Of a DNA stretch of 64,000 bases, positions 11,753 through 23,672 are shown in pieces (position 1 is the stretch's first letter; each line of letters begins with the position of its first letter). A program made the position numbers and the translations under genes. Source of the stretch: Gonapodya prolifera JEL478 (lineage: Eukaryota; Monoblepharomycota; Monoblepharidomycetes; Monoblepharidales; Gonapodyaceae); assembly GCA_001574975.1 (NCBI GenBank), contig KQ965797.1:203382-267381 (forward strand). Direction: 5' to 3'. The notes under the pieces were generated by a model. That model did no database searches. It saw only the letters and a list, made by a program, of their open reading frames with translations, and was not told where the DNA came from.

Positions 11753-14700
11753 CTATTGGGCTACCGGGACGCCGACTCGCACAACTCCGGGACTATATCC
11801 AATGCATGCGTGAAGGGCTGCGCGATAGTCTCCCGAAGTCTCATCTTCGATCCAGGCCGCGAGGGTTCGCTTGTACCTAACATCGAGACAGAGATTGTGG
11901 AATCACATCGTTCTTGAAGCAGAGACGGTCCCAAACCCTCACCTTCGATAAAAAACAGTTTTGATGGTTTTCATAATCGGTTGAGGCGCCCGATAGACCA
12001 CTGCGAGGCGAGAAAGCTTCTCCTCTTTGTGGCCAAGACCTTTCATTGAGTCATAGAAATCCTCTGCATGGACGACGTTACTGGAATTGCACTAACACAA
12101 CAGATGGCACTTCTCACCAGCAACGAAGTCCTCCTTCTCATACGTGACAGACTTGACGAGTCGACGCATCGCTGCGCTGAGACTGAACGAGAGCTCCATG
12201 GCTCCAAATTCGCTTTCCACGACGTGAAGGAAGCTCTTCCCGTGGGTGCGCTCGTAAGCCTCGAATACAAGCTTGAGGTGCGACGATGAGCTTTTGGAAA
12301 ATATCCATAGTGGGACAAGTGCAACCTATCGAAACATGTCTTGATCAACAGAGAACTTACCGAGATGTCAAGATGTCGATGAAGACTCTTTCGTCCGTCC
12401 CAAGCTTCGCCTCTCCAGCGATATATAGGGCTTCCACATCCGCCATTACATCTGCGGTTCCACGTTGTCGGCGACCCTTTAATGCACAAGAGACTGAAAT
12501 TTAGTGGGAAGTTCCATAACCTTCGTAGACAAGAACAGTACTACCTCCAGAACTTTGCCGAATAGATATCCCAGGTTCGAAGTATCCTTCAACACCTTGG
12601 CCACCAGTGATTTCTTGTACGTTCTTTGGTACATCTCCTTGAGCGCTTCAATCTCATCGTTCGATTTTCCGATGAGTATCTGGGACAAAAGGATCATTTG
12701 TACGTGTCGCCGCCACAGACACACACAAAAAAAAAAGTTGACTTACATCGACAAGGGTATCTTTGTCAAAACCCCAACCTCCATACACTGGCGTAGGACC
12801 TCAAGTCAAGTCATGCGGGACAACGCTCGATCTGCACAACTTACAAGCATCATGCAAGCACCTGACCTCGTGCTCCAGCGGTGTATATGTCAGAGACTCC
12901 AGCACCTTGCCAAACATCCCAGACACTCGAGGCGGCCTCACGTATGCATTGATACTTGACTGGTAGGTGCCAGTAAAAGCCTTCGCGAGCAAATACAACT
13001 CGTCCGGGGGGAGGAATGTGAGCGCCTGTACCGCTTTAATGTTCTCCCGTCTCTCGATCCCCTCGTGAAGCTGCCTTGCCAGCGCGAAATAGGCTTGATG
13101 CTCTGCATTGTGATGGGCGGTGGCATCTTGCGGTCGACTGGTACTTGCGGCTGTTTTCGAAGTTGCTTGTGATTCAGATGTTCGTGTACTGTCAACCGAT
13201 TTGGTCGGCGATGGTGAACGGCTGGACGAAGGAGGAGGGCGGCGCGAACTCGTCCGAATCGGTGGGATCGGTCGTTGACCTTCGGCGATGGGACTCGCAC
13301 TTTTCAGCTTTCCAGCACCGCCATGCCAAGGTTCCGATTGGAAACCATGTGGCGTCAACGTATAATCGAGCTTGGCAGTGCGAGATGGAGACAGGCTCCG
13401 ATCACGCGGCTCGTGCAAAGCAGGGGGTGGCAACTGGGCAGCTTCAACAACCGCCTGCGCATCAGCTGGTGCAGTGATCCCGTTGGATGTGGATTTCACG
13501 GCAGTTGGAAGTGGATGTTTTCCCACTGGCTCGGGGAGGGGTTTGGAATTTGAACTCGTAGATGCTGCTGATTGGGTACCACTTTCAGGGTATGATGGGA
13601 TGAGCAGTGTTGCGTAGTCGAGAGAGCTGGCTGTCTGAGGTTCTTGGAGGGGAGCCATTTGATCGCTTTGTAATTCTACAGTTTCGTGGTACCTGGCAGG
13701 ATAAGTTGGACCAAGGACACTCGTCTCGTTGTCGTGTTGTTGACCTATGTGATTTCCATCTGCCTTGCCAGCAATACTACTTTCAGCGAAGCTGGAACCG
13801 TTTTCAAACTTCTGTGAGGATGGAACTGATCCGAGCATTGCCCCTGAAGCCAGTGTCGTCGCGCTTCCCGAATGCTCGTCATACGGGAGTCCGTGCATGT
13901 GTTCTTGTTCACTGCTGGGTAGAGATTCGTTCTGCCCTGCGTTTGTGATGGATGAATGGTTTGCGATATTTGACGTTTCTGCATGAGCTTGAGCTTGTGT
14001 TAAATGGACCAGTGGACCGGGAGACCCGACAGCAATGAGGGACTTCGTCGGAGTATCGGAATAGATGTCGATAGGTTTCTCTGCTACCACATTAGTTCGC
14101 TGAAAGCAAAGGGTGAGAATCGTTTTTTCATGGAAGCTCGGCATACGAGAAGCTTATTTACCAACGATCCATCGTCACAGTATCCGGCGTCCCCTTGAGA
14201 AGTACCAGAAGCTATTTTGAGCCCCGACATGCTATCAGAACGCAAGTAAGAAGGTTTTGAAGGCACAGAAGGAACAACGGGAGGCAAAACCACAGTGCTG
14301 TGGGACTGAGGTTGCGTGGGCTCCTCATTGCTCACACCACTACCAGGGATCGGGCTGGTATAGAGTGACGCTGTTTGTGGCACAGGTTGCATTGTGGCAT
14401 GAAAAGTGGCATCCTCCTGTTTCTTCCCCGCTCCCTCATAGAGGTCTTCAACCGAAGGCGGAGTCCGCGTTCGCGGTGGTGTAAGTCGCACCGGGGCATA
14501 AAGAGTGATATCCTCCTGGTCCCTCCCTGCTGAATCATGGAAGTCTTCAACCGAAGGCGGCGTCCGCGGTCGTGCACCTGCAACCATGTACTCAATGTCG
14601 TCCCTCGGACCCAAATAATCGTCACTATGCGGAGCGGGAGCTGATGCCACGGAGGATGCCCTTGAGAGGCCCTTGAACTCGTCTGAATCAACAGGATACG

Positions 14701-17125
14701 TCACCATGGACTTGGTGGAATGCGAACGCAATGGGGCAGTGCTCTGCCCGGGTACATGATGAATGCCCCCGTCTTCGCTGGGAGATTGCAAGGTTGACCC
14801 GAAAGCCAGTCGAGGGCTCAATGGTTCCTGTGGCGATGCCCGACTCGGTCTACGTTTCGTGGACCTGAATTGGTGCGTTCGACGGATTCCGGACGCGGCA
14901 GGGCGAACGACTTCTTCCGAAGATTCCGGGTTCGGTGTCTCCAGCTTGACTTGCTCAGGCGGTATGACTTGGTTCGACGGAGCGGGCATTCGGGATCCAA
15001 GTCCCACGCGATCCGGATACGAAACCGAGTCAGAGCGCCGTTCCACGTTCTCAGGACGAACTGATGATTGCGCTACAATCACCGGGCGAGCAATTCGATT
15101 GGAGTCTGTGCGCTTCTGCTCCAGATCGTCACGATTTCCGTAGCTGTGTGCGTTCGAAACCGTCGTTGGGGGCGGGGGCACCATTGGTGGGATAATCTCG
15201 GTGATAACTCTTTGCGGAGGAGGGCTCGCCATCGCGTTGGCCTTGCCCGAGTGTTTCTGGACGGGCGCTGCATACGTGACGGCGACCGCTGAGTTCGAAT
15301 GCAGTGTTTGCCCGTTCGAGTGGGGAGGTGTACTGCGGTGCTTGTGAGCCTGAGCGTTTCGGTCCGCAAGCGGCGGTGTCCGAGGGCGCGTTCCAGCGAC
15401 CATGTACTCAATGTGCGCCGACGGTCCCAAATACTCATCGTGGTCGTGGACGACAAGAGGCGGGGTCGGTGTGCGCGACACAAGGCGGTAAGCAGCGGGG
15501 TACGTGACGTCGGATGTGTCCGACTGCACGTCGTCGTCCAGGGCGGGTTGATGTCGAGCAGGTGGCGGGACCATGGGTGGAATGATTTCCGTGACAACTT
15601 TCATGGGCGCGTGTTGCGGGTGTGCCGTCTTGTGCGATGACGTGACGGGAGCCGCGTACACGATTGGCGCTGCTCCTGCTCCTGCTCCTGCGTCTTTCAT
15701 AACGGCAGTCGACTTCCCCCCCACAGCGTGCTGCGAGGCCACACGCTGCTTAGGTTTTACAGTTCCGCCGGGCGGGGGCGGCGTGCGGGGCCGAGTTCCC
15801 GCAACCATGTACTCGATGTGTCCCGACGGTCCCAGATGGTCGTCGTGCTCATCGTGCACGGGCGGGGGGGTCGGCGTCCGCGCCACGACTCTGTATCCGG
15901 CGGGGTAGGTCACGACCGAGTGCACCGAGTGCGTGTCGTCGTCTTCCTCTTCTATGGTTGGGCCGGGGAGGGGCGGGATGACCTCGGTGTGGACGACGTC
16001 GCGAGCGTGGTGAACAGGCTCGGGAATCACCTCAGTGATTGTTCGGCCGTCGTGCGGGTAGGTGGCAGTGGAGGGCTTCCTGGAAAGTGTGACAGGGGCG
16101 GGGGCGGGCGTGGCGTCGATGAGGGCCAGCGTTGCCGGCGGGGGAAGGTAGACGGGGTCGATTGGGGTGTGCAGTGGTGGCGTGAGGACGTAGTTGTTTT
16201 GATTCGTGAGCGCTGCGGGAGAGGCAGAAGGAAGGTTCAGGGAAGGGGAAGATTTTGGCAACAAGAACGGGGGCTCACGGTCTGTGCAGATGGGCATTTT
16301 GGGGTCGCAGAGCCCTGTGAGAGAGTGCCACACAGGGTTGGTTTCCGAAATAAAGAGAAGCGTTCAAAGCAGTGTGTCTCACATTGGCCGTCCGCAATGT
16401 ACTTGTACTGTAGATCAAAGAGTTGAAGTCAGTGTGGTGGTTTCTCCCGTGCCAACTGTCCTGCACGGCTCACCTCAATTCTCGCTCCCCACGGCAACTC
16501 TACACGGGTGAAAAAAATCGGTCCTCTGTCCGCAAACACCCTCTTCTCCATCGTGACAGACTCGGACCATTGGTCGAACCAGCCAGTGACAACCACCTTC
16601 AACGCGTCGAACGGCGGGGCGTACACAAAGGTGTGCGTGAAGGACTCGGGCGCAATGTCGGCGGGGTCGGCGGTGAAGGGCGTTTCGAGGAGGTTATTGA
16701 GGCCGCCGAAGGCTGCCAAACGGTGGTAGTTGGAAGATTCACCCTCACGAGGAAGGAGAGAGACCAAGGCTCACCGGCTGGAACAACGGGTTTCGTGTAG
16801 TCGACTTGCCAATCGCCATCGATAATGAACTTGTACTGTCATGGACCCCCGTTCGGTTGTTGTCGGCAACCAAAATATTGAGACCGTCAAGCTTCCACAC
16901 CAACACTACCTGACGGCCCGCTCTCACCTCAAGGCGCGATCCCAGGGGCACTGGCACTTTCGTCTTGAAGACGAGGCCCATCCTGTCGTCCAGAGCCCTC
17001 TCCATCCTGAGCGAGCGTTGCCAGCGGTCCATCGTTCCCGTCAAAGTCACCTCGGCGGGGAGGCCGTGGCCCTTGGGCTCGAAAATGAACTCGTGCTGCA
17101 TGTGGCGGTGGTGGAAAGATGCCAT
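11753..17125 (-). CDS. two CBM48/AMPK-type glycogen-binding domains + Pro-rich repeats + annexin fusion, 1524 aa
   Basis: The model is complement(join(11753..11876,11943..12063,12118..12290,12361..12476,12545..12679,12747..12787,12845..14099,14162..16212,16278..16313,16383..16407,16474..16712,16775..16835,16928..17125)); all twelve introns keep phase. Residues about 8-86 and 100-190 are two AMPK-beta-like early-set carbohydrate modules, each with a TGxxDxWxxS strand, an LE/IE splice point and a YKFIIDGDW or YKYIADGQW core. Residues about 190-1190 are a disordered Pro/Ser/Thr tract with long repeats. Residues about 1197-1524 form four annexin repeats: AKAFTGTYQSS, DILIGKSNDEIEALKEMY, AGEAKLGTDERVFIDIL and YDSMKGLGHKEEKL, ending in a DETSGDYRAALHACI helix. 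Annexins bind acidic phospholipids with Ca2+; the modules would bind glycogen-like glucans, though CBM48-like folds in fungi also occur in proteins without shown glucan binding. Only repeat 3 keeps a clear GTDE-type Ca2+ loop. The exact function is unknown. Confidence 0.85.
14410..16060 (-). repeat. intragenic protein repeats in the Pro-rich tract of the annexin fusion
   Basis: A unit of roughly 120-130 residues recurs three times. Its conserved blocks are IPPMVPPP-like (or IPPLPGP), VTYPAGYR with RTPTPP, HDEHDDHLGPS, and EYMVAGTRPRTPP. The EYMVAG block is encoded near 15801-15830, 15397-15420 and 14581-14604. The last copy is followed by a shorter duplicated block, RTPPSVEDFHDSAG / RTPPSVEDLYEGAG (about 14430-14560). 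The copies differ at many positions, so the array is not freshly amplified. Confidence 0.8.
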
Positions 17126-18296
17126 CGTGAAGAGAGGGGGAGGTCAATAAGGTTGGTGATTCATGTGATGTGCTCCAGTCGGTCTGTTTGGTAACCAGAA
17201 CTGAACTTCGGGCAGCGGGCAAGCCCCGCAAAACCCTCCGAACCTTGAACAGGAACATTTATATTTCTGATTTCCGTCAATTTAAGCTGTGCAGCTGACG
17301 AAGCGTACTTGGGGATAGTCAACGTGGGGGAAGCGGGCGGGGAAGCAAGTAAACTCTGTGGAAACAATGCGACAGCACGTGAGATGGCAAGCAAACTTTG
17401 CTCCTCGATGATATGGGGCGGCAGCCGAGAATTAAGGTTGAACGAACACCTTCATGCCTAATACACGATTGCGTTGAGACGGCAAGCTTGGGCAATATTG
17501 CAGGGAATTTCTATGGGTCCAACTCATCGATTTATTCTCTGCAATCCCCGGCAGATGTCTGGCTGTGACGTCATAGGAAGACTGGTGCCCGTCAGCATCA
17601 GTGGGGATCATCCACGTCCTCCGATTAGCGATCGGACGAGCCACGACAAAATAAAATGCGATGATTTTAGCTGCAACTGGCGATGGAATCGAGCGTGGAG
17701 CGACGAGTTGATTAGAGTGTGGCTGTGCTACATCTGTTCCAAATTTGGGTTTTGAGTGGCGCACGAGTGCGTCCCTTTTCATCCCCCCATCGCCGGCAAA
17801 TCTCTCTTTTCAGCCTGTGCAGCAAATCGACGGAAGCCGGACAGAGCGGACTGCGGTGGATTTCGAGAGACAGCGGCAGCGAAAGGAAAGTGTAGACTAC
17901 ACTTTGGTGGAACGTTCGAACTCGGCGGAGGAGGAGAAACCACCTTGTCAACTAAGCGATACAAGGTGAGAGTGACGGGCGAAACGGCGAAGGCGGACTG
18001 GATGGAAAGAGAATGGGACGATGGATTGGGCGGGCGGACGGGTGTGACGGCGTGACTTCAGGTCAGGCGACCTTAGCGACACGAGGGTGGCGAAGGCTCC
18101 ATAGGAGCACGGCGAATTCCCGGAGGACGACGAAAGAAATAAGATGTGTTGAACTGTAGTTGGTGCCCGGAGGACTTACTTCGCCTGACGGCCCGCGCTG
18201 GACGCACTGATTGAGTATCAGGGCTGGAGAGTCATCAAGTCCCCACGATTGGAAGCGATAAACCGAGTGCTGCCCCTGTCGGCTTTCGTCGCACAA
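17126..18296. other. divergent intergenic region
   Basis: About 1.2 kb between the annexin-fusion start and the 53-bp array. It should hold the promoter of the fusion gene on its left side. Open frames of 60-150 codons occur on both strands but none shows a motif or compatible splice neighbours. Confidence 0.45.
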
Positions 18297-18509
18297 GATG
18301 GCCGAGTGAACGAGACGACAAAGGGACGCGACGCCAAAGTGATATTTCGGATTGGCAACTGAGCAAGACCTCAAAAAACGAGACGTCACAGGAATATATC
18401 GGACTGCTAAGTGAACGAGACGGCAAGGAGACAAGACAACAAATTGGTACCTCGGATTGCCAAGTGAACGAGTCTACAGGGACACGAGACGATAAAGGAG
18501 GTATCTCGG
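18297..18509. repeat. imperfect 53-bp tandem repeat, four units
   Basis: Four consecutive units begin with GATGGCCGAGTG, GATTGGCAACTG, GACTGCTAAGTG and GATTGCCAAGTG and each ends in TTTCG, TATCG, CCTCG or TCTCG. Most contain GAACGAGAC in the middle. The array sits about 150 bp upstream of the GH26 start codon, so it lies in that gene's probable promoter or 5' UTR. Confidence 0.75.
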
Positions 18510-18659
18510 AAATGCTTCCGGGTTCGCCATCTTTCACAAATCTGTCTTGGAACCTTCCCTCCCGAGCCCACGGACGCAATCTCTCGCACATCTGACATTC
18601 CCCTTCCTTCCCTCCCTCGCGCCTTTTTCTTAGACTTCCACATAATACCCCCCCGGACA

Positions 18660-21095
18660 ATGGCGGCCCCACAACGGTCACCGACCTCACCCACGGTCCC
18701 GCAGCACCATGTCCAGCTCACCAATGACGACATGGCGATGCACTCGCGCACCTTCTTCGAGCACTCCCAATCGCACCTCAACCCGCTCCGCGCGCCCGAG
18801 TTCCGCCTGGACTCCACCCACGGCCCGCCCTCAAACCTCAACGCCCAGTACTACCCGCGCGGACCTCCGCCTCCTCTGCCCCCCTCGGCGGGCGGCGGCG
18901 GCGGGCAGCAGCAACGCCAACAGCAACAGATCGGCGTGCCCCAAGCCCCGGGTGCGTCCTCTTCAGCAGCATCTGCAGTCCCGCTCACGGTCACGGTGCA
19001 CCCCGCAACCCCCTCAACGCCATCCGTGCCCCCCATCTCCCCCGTATCCCCCTCGGCGCAACTCCGCCCCGCGGCCTCGTTCTCCTCGCTGAACCCCCCG
19101 ACCTCGTACGCCATCAACAACCACACCGCCATCCCCATGCAGACCTTTTCCTCCACGTCCTCCGCATCCTCATACTCTCCCGTGCCCTCCGCGTTCTCGC
19201 CGGCCCCGTCCGGGTTCTCGCCCGTCCCGCAGGGCACGTCCCCTGCACTTCAAGTACCCCAGCCCGCCATGGCTCCCCCTCAGAACCCCGGGGCCCGCTC
19301 CCCGATGTTTGGCGCAATCTTCCAGCGTGGACCGTCGCCATCCCCCTCCCCGGCGGGATCGTACTCGAGCTTGCCCAGGTCGGACATGCAGCTCATACCA
19401 AAGGGTGTGGGCGATGGCGGCTCTCCGCAGCCACGGGGGCCGAGGAGGAGGAGGACACGAAGAAGCAAGATCTCGTGGGGCGTTGCCATTATGGTTACCG
19501 TCGGTGAGTCCCGTCAACCTCTTTTTGTTTTCTCTCCGATGCCCTTCCAATGACACACTAACCACTGACCACCGACCACCGACCGACATTTTTACCCCAT
19601 TCAGGCCTCCTCTTCATCGGCGGCGCAGTGACCGGCGCAGTTTTCTACGTGATCACCTCCACCCGCGGAACCACGCCCGCCACCGCGCCCGGATCCACCG
19701 CATCCGTGCTGGGCTCCTCCGCCATCGCGCCGATCGTGTCCCTCGCCGTACCTCCCGTCGTCGCACCTGTCTCTGTCCCCATGACGACGGCGAACCCGCA
19801 GCCCCTCCCCCCGCCCGGTCCGCGAGGTGTCAACCCAGTGACGCTCCCGGCGACGGGGGTGATTCTCGGAGCCCACCTCGACTTCGCCACTGACACCCCG
19901 GGGGCGTTCAACGCCCGCCTTGCGCTTCCGGGCGGAAACGTAACGACCTTCATGGCCTTCATCACCTTCCCCATCACGGACTTCCAGGGCACGCTCGACT
20001 ACATCTTCAACACCGTCGTGGCCACCATGCCGCGCGGGGGTATCCTCATTCTGTCCGTCGAGCCCACCGCGGGCCTCGGCTCTGTCACCGCTGCGTCCGC
20101 GGCTGACCTCGCCGAGGTGTGCCGCAGGGTCAATGCTGCGGGTACGGCCGTGCTTGTGCGTTTTGCACACGAGATGAACGGTGGATGGTACATATGGGGC
20201 GGAAAGCCCACGGCGTACAAGACCGCGTACCGCGTCGTGGCGGATGCGGTGCACGGATCGGCAACGAGGACGGGCATGCTTTGGTGAGTGATTTTGGTGT
20301 TCTGCGTATTTGTACCAGCTTGCTTAACTTTTTCTTTCTTATCTCGCTCCAGGTCCCCCAACAACGCGCTATCATACCCGTGGACTGGCGGTGCTTATTT
20401 CCCGCAACCAGGGTCAACCGACTACACATCGTTGGATACGAACGGCGATGGGACGGTGACCGCCGCGGACGACCCGTTCACTCCGTACTGGCCCGGTGAC
20501 GAGTATGTGGACTTTGTGGGAACAAGTTTGTTCTTCTTGGGGTTGAGCTTCCCATGTGAGTGCCGGCAAACCGCGGTGTCGTGAAGGGAGTCCTGTATGA
20601 CACTATATCTTGGCCAGACGGCGCAAACAACGATGCCCCGGCGGGCTATTACGAGAACATTCTCATCGGGACGAACTTCAACACTCTGGTGAACAACCCC
20701 ATCCAGAACCTGTACACGTTCACGACGACGCACAACAAGCCCTTTGTTATCGCCGAGACTGGCATTTTCCACAACCCCAACGAAACTACGGGTGCCACCA
20801 ATCTCGAGCAGAAGCAGTCGTGGTGGAGACAAGTGTTCACCAACACTTTCTTGAGCAGGTATCCCATGATTAGGGTGCTCAATTTGTTTGAGGTTGCAAC
20901 GCCGCAAACTGGTATGTACAAACAGCACCTAATGCGTTTTGCAGAACTCAGGGTGCTGACTACTCTCCTCCCCGGGTAGATTTCAATGGAACGATCATCA
21001 ACTTCTCCGTCACTCGAGACACGCCCGAAATTCTTGCGGGCTTCCAAAGTGACTGGAACGGAGAAGGGTTTATCTTGTCTTCAAACATCAACTAA
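18660..21095 (+). CDS. membrane-anchored GH26-type endo-beta-mannanase-like protein, 711 aa
   Basis: The model is join(18660..19503,19605..20283,20353..20555,20618..20911,20980..21095), with phases closing. Residues 1-270 are a cytosolic Pro/Ser/Gln-rich tail ending in a basic run (RRRRTRRSK). A single membrane segment follows at about 273-298, giving type II topology. The extracellular part resembles GH26: GVILGAHLDF at the barrel start, RFAHEMNGGWYIW with the probable acid/base Glu near residue 470, and VIAETGIFHNP with the probable nucleophile Glu near 621. A calcium-loop-like DTNGDGTVTAADD lies between them. GH26 enzymes mostly cut beta-1,4-mannans; substrate is not determined here. Position on the plasma membrane facing the wall suggests remodelling of cell-wall or external mannan. 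The intron 20556-20617 is open in another frame but splicing it gives the better FPYGANN join. Confidence 0.87.
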
Positions 21096-21405
21096 CGCTC
21101 AGTGTTGCGGTACCGAGATATTTAATATTTTTTCTCAGCATTCATAGACTAGTAGTGTCTTTGGGAGGATTTATTCATCCTTGTCAGGGTTTTACAGGCA
21201 CACGAATGTTCAGTGTTTACCGACATCAAATATAGAGAATTGTTTGGCACCATCTTTTCTTTCTTTTGTTTACGCGAGAGGGAGGTGGTCGGATGAAACC
21301 GGGGCGCGGCAGAATTGATCAGGGGCCTCAAAGTCAAACTTCTCCCGATCCGCCTTTTCCATTCGTGGGAGGTCTTGTCCAGGCGATTGCGGCAGCCACA
21401 ACACC

Positions 21406-22102
21406 ATGTCGAGCCCACCGAGAAGACGTTCCGAAGCTTCGAGAGATACTCGCACTCCTCCTCCCCCTCTTATCAACCCCTCTGGATGGGTGGACACTCT
21501 CGACTTGCGGGATGGACAGTCGGACCACTACTCAGAATCCGAGGCAACGCTGAGCGATGGCGCGGAGATGCACTTGCCGGACTGCACCTGTGGAGCTGAG
21601 GGCTGCGAGGGAGACAAGCTGGGAGGCAAGCGCGTTGACTCCGGTGGGTCACGTCTGCCAAAGGTTAAACCTTCTCGAAGCTAATGTGCGACTGTTGCAT
21701 GCATTGCTGCTCTGTCGTGGACCTCGTGAAGGCGTGGGACTTGCGTTTGTCAATTCAGTTGCCCCACCTTCGCCTTCGTCGCCACGGGACTACTACTCGT
21801 CTCGATGCCATTTCCTCAGTACCGACGCCCTGGGTATGAGCCCTGCTGAAGCGTCACAGCGGAGAAACTCTTCGAGGGACGAGAAGGAAGGGTTGGAACA
21901 TCCGCGGATAATGGACTACGGCGGAATTGTTATCAGTGTAGCGGACTACGAGGCGCGACCTGGAGCCGTGCCAACACGGTCGGTGTCGAGCTATGTTGAG
22001 AGAACATTGGCGGCGGCTTTGGGGACAGTACCGATTGTTTTGGCCCAACTTATCACTCTGGATGTGTTTGCAGAGGCCATGATTGTTGTACACAACAGCT
22101 AA
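21406..22102 (+). CDS. small unknown protein with C-terminal hydrophobic segment, 193 aa
   Basis: The model is join(21406..21643,21759..22102). The N-terminal half is Arg/Ser/Pro-rich and carries a short Cys cluster (CTCGAEGC). The C-terminal end has a hydrophobic stretch from about residue 168 (AALGTVPIVLAQLI) that could be a tail anchor. I do not recognise a family. It is convergent with the membrane-glycoprotein gene, with only 51 bp between stop codons. Confidence 0.6.
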
Positions 22103-22153
22103 AGATTGTATAGTTTTGCCATGTGTAGTGTACTTTGCTTCTCGTAGATTTAT

Positions 22154-23578
22154 TCAAGTTCTCTTCATTGTGTCATTCATTGCGTAACTCCGGAACATGA
22201 CAGACGCGGGATCTCTGTCATCATTCATTCCGATGGTTTCGCCGGGACTCATTGGTGCGACATTCTGTGTTTGCGGGCTTCGAGCGTTCGTGGCAAACGT
22301 TGCTTCATTCGGGTTACCGCGAAGGGTCGGCTCTGGCTTCTTGAAGGCCGTGCTTGCTTGAAGAAGACGGGAACTTGAATCGGCATTGAGAGCAGGTTGC
22401 GAAGACTTCTTGCAGCACTTCACAATCAAATAGGTGAAGACAATAACGTAGCTGCGTGGAACAGGAAAGCGAATTTGCTCAACTGCGACAACGTACAGAC
22501 TTGACTGAAAACTCACAATATGACCAAGGCTCCTCCCAACGCAATCAACGTTATATGCCACGGTGCCAATCGTGTACATATCGCGACCGCAACCTTGGAT
22601 GCGCATGTGAGTGGTTCTACCCCACTTGGATTGCCGCTCCACCACCCGTCATAAGCAACCATGCGCACAGCTCCACACCCAGTGGCGTTATCGATCTTTC
22701 TCCGAATGGCCAGTTGAAACTTGACGCTGGAGGACGATGCCTTGGAGGTTGGGGAAACCATCAAAGCACTTCCATTGAAGTCCGAGGGAGGATCAACACA
22801 GACACTCTGGAGATCAGAAGTGGCGTCCCGTGCTGTTATAGAGTAGAAGTACGCGGTGGCGTCTCCAACGGTGAGGGGACTTGACGCGTCCACGAGACTG
22901 ACGTTCAACAAATACCCAGCGTCCGGTCGATCTGCAGGGCGCGCGAAAGTTGTTGTTGCTTGTACGGAGGCAGCGTTCGAGCAACCATCAAACTCCAAGA
23001 ACCCGCACGAAGCTGGCGAGTAGAAGTTGTTTTTGTTCCAAGAGGAATGCAAAAGGAAAGGGGCGCAGTCATTCTCACTAAGCAAGGTCAAAACTTCAAA
23101 AGTGAGCTTCTCAATGCTCACCCCGCACAGCTACTGTCACAGTCGTATTCCACCCATTGAAAGCTGGCTGGGAGGAATTGGCAGTCAACCGGACCGTTGC
23201 CGGCAGAGCACTTGGAGTGGCTAAAACTCCGTAAATAGGTATAGTGTATATGGATCCGTCCCGTATTTGAATGGATGGGACGGTCGTCAAGTGCGCGACC
23301 GCGTATGCATCAGTCGGGGTTACGACAATGGATAAGTCTCCTGATGGAGCAGTTAGAGCCCGTATTGTGAGAACTGCTGAATAGAGATATTCTTGGACAG
23401 TAACGTTTTGAGTACTAAGAGCGAAGGAGCCGATGGCTGTTCATTCATGAGACGTGACATGGTTTCGTTATCGCGACATCGATTCGCGCAAGATTTCGAT
23501 CACGCAACTGATATCACAGTGAACTCTCCGAGTTGCGCATATGAGAATCAATCCAGCGAGAATTCGCCATCGATGCAT
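22154..23578 (-). CDS. type I membrane glycoprotein of unknown family, 392 aa
   Basis: The model is complement(join(22154..22451,22517..23012,23122..23436,23509..23578)). A signal peptide is visible (MHRWRILAGLILICATRRVHC). The ectodomain of about 280 residues has several N-glycosylation sequons (NVT, NSS, NTT, NVS, NGS, NAT) and scattered Cys. A transmembrane helix spans the junction of exons 3 and 4 (ITLIALGGALVIF continuing into YVIVFTYLIV), followed by KCCKK and a cytosolic tail of about 90 residues. The position of its ATG only 94 bp downstream of the NDUFV1 stop on the same strand means its promoter is very short or overlaps that gene. The donor of intron 1 and the 109-nt intron 2 were chosen by phase and are less certain. 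Confidence 0.65.
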
Positions 23579-23672
23579 TGAAAGGATGTGGAGAATTCGT
23601 TTTATTGCAACACCCCGGCCAGTGAAGGTCACATTATGAAACTACAATCCATCACGCAAATGTAAAATCACT

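Noticed and set aside
12801-16333. Separate genes for the annexin, the Pro-rich protein and the carbohydrate-binding protein
   Set aside because: The joins at 14100-14161 and 16213-16277 are clean introns, and the second carbohydrate module's end (TDPLTNQNNYVL) is encoded by the first part of the Pro-rich exon.
15079-16426. Long open frames on the plus strand opposite the Pro-rich repeats
   Set aside because: They are low-complexity antisense shadows of a GC-rich repetitive exon and have no motifs.
20556-20617. Apparent frameshift in the GH26 gene, with coding-like sequence in another frame
   Set aside because: A normal 62-nt GTGAGT...CCAG intron fits and restores a natural FPYGANN join; the open alternative frame is coincidence.
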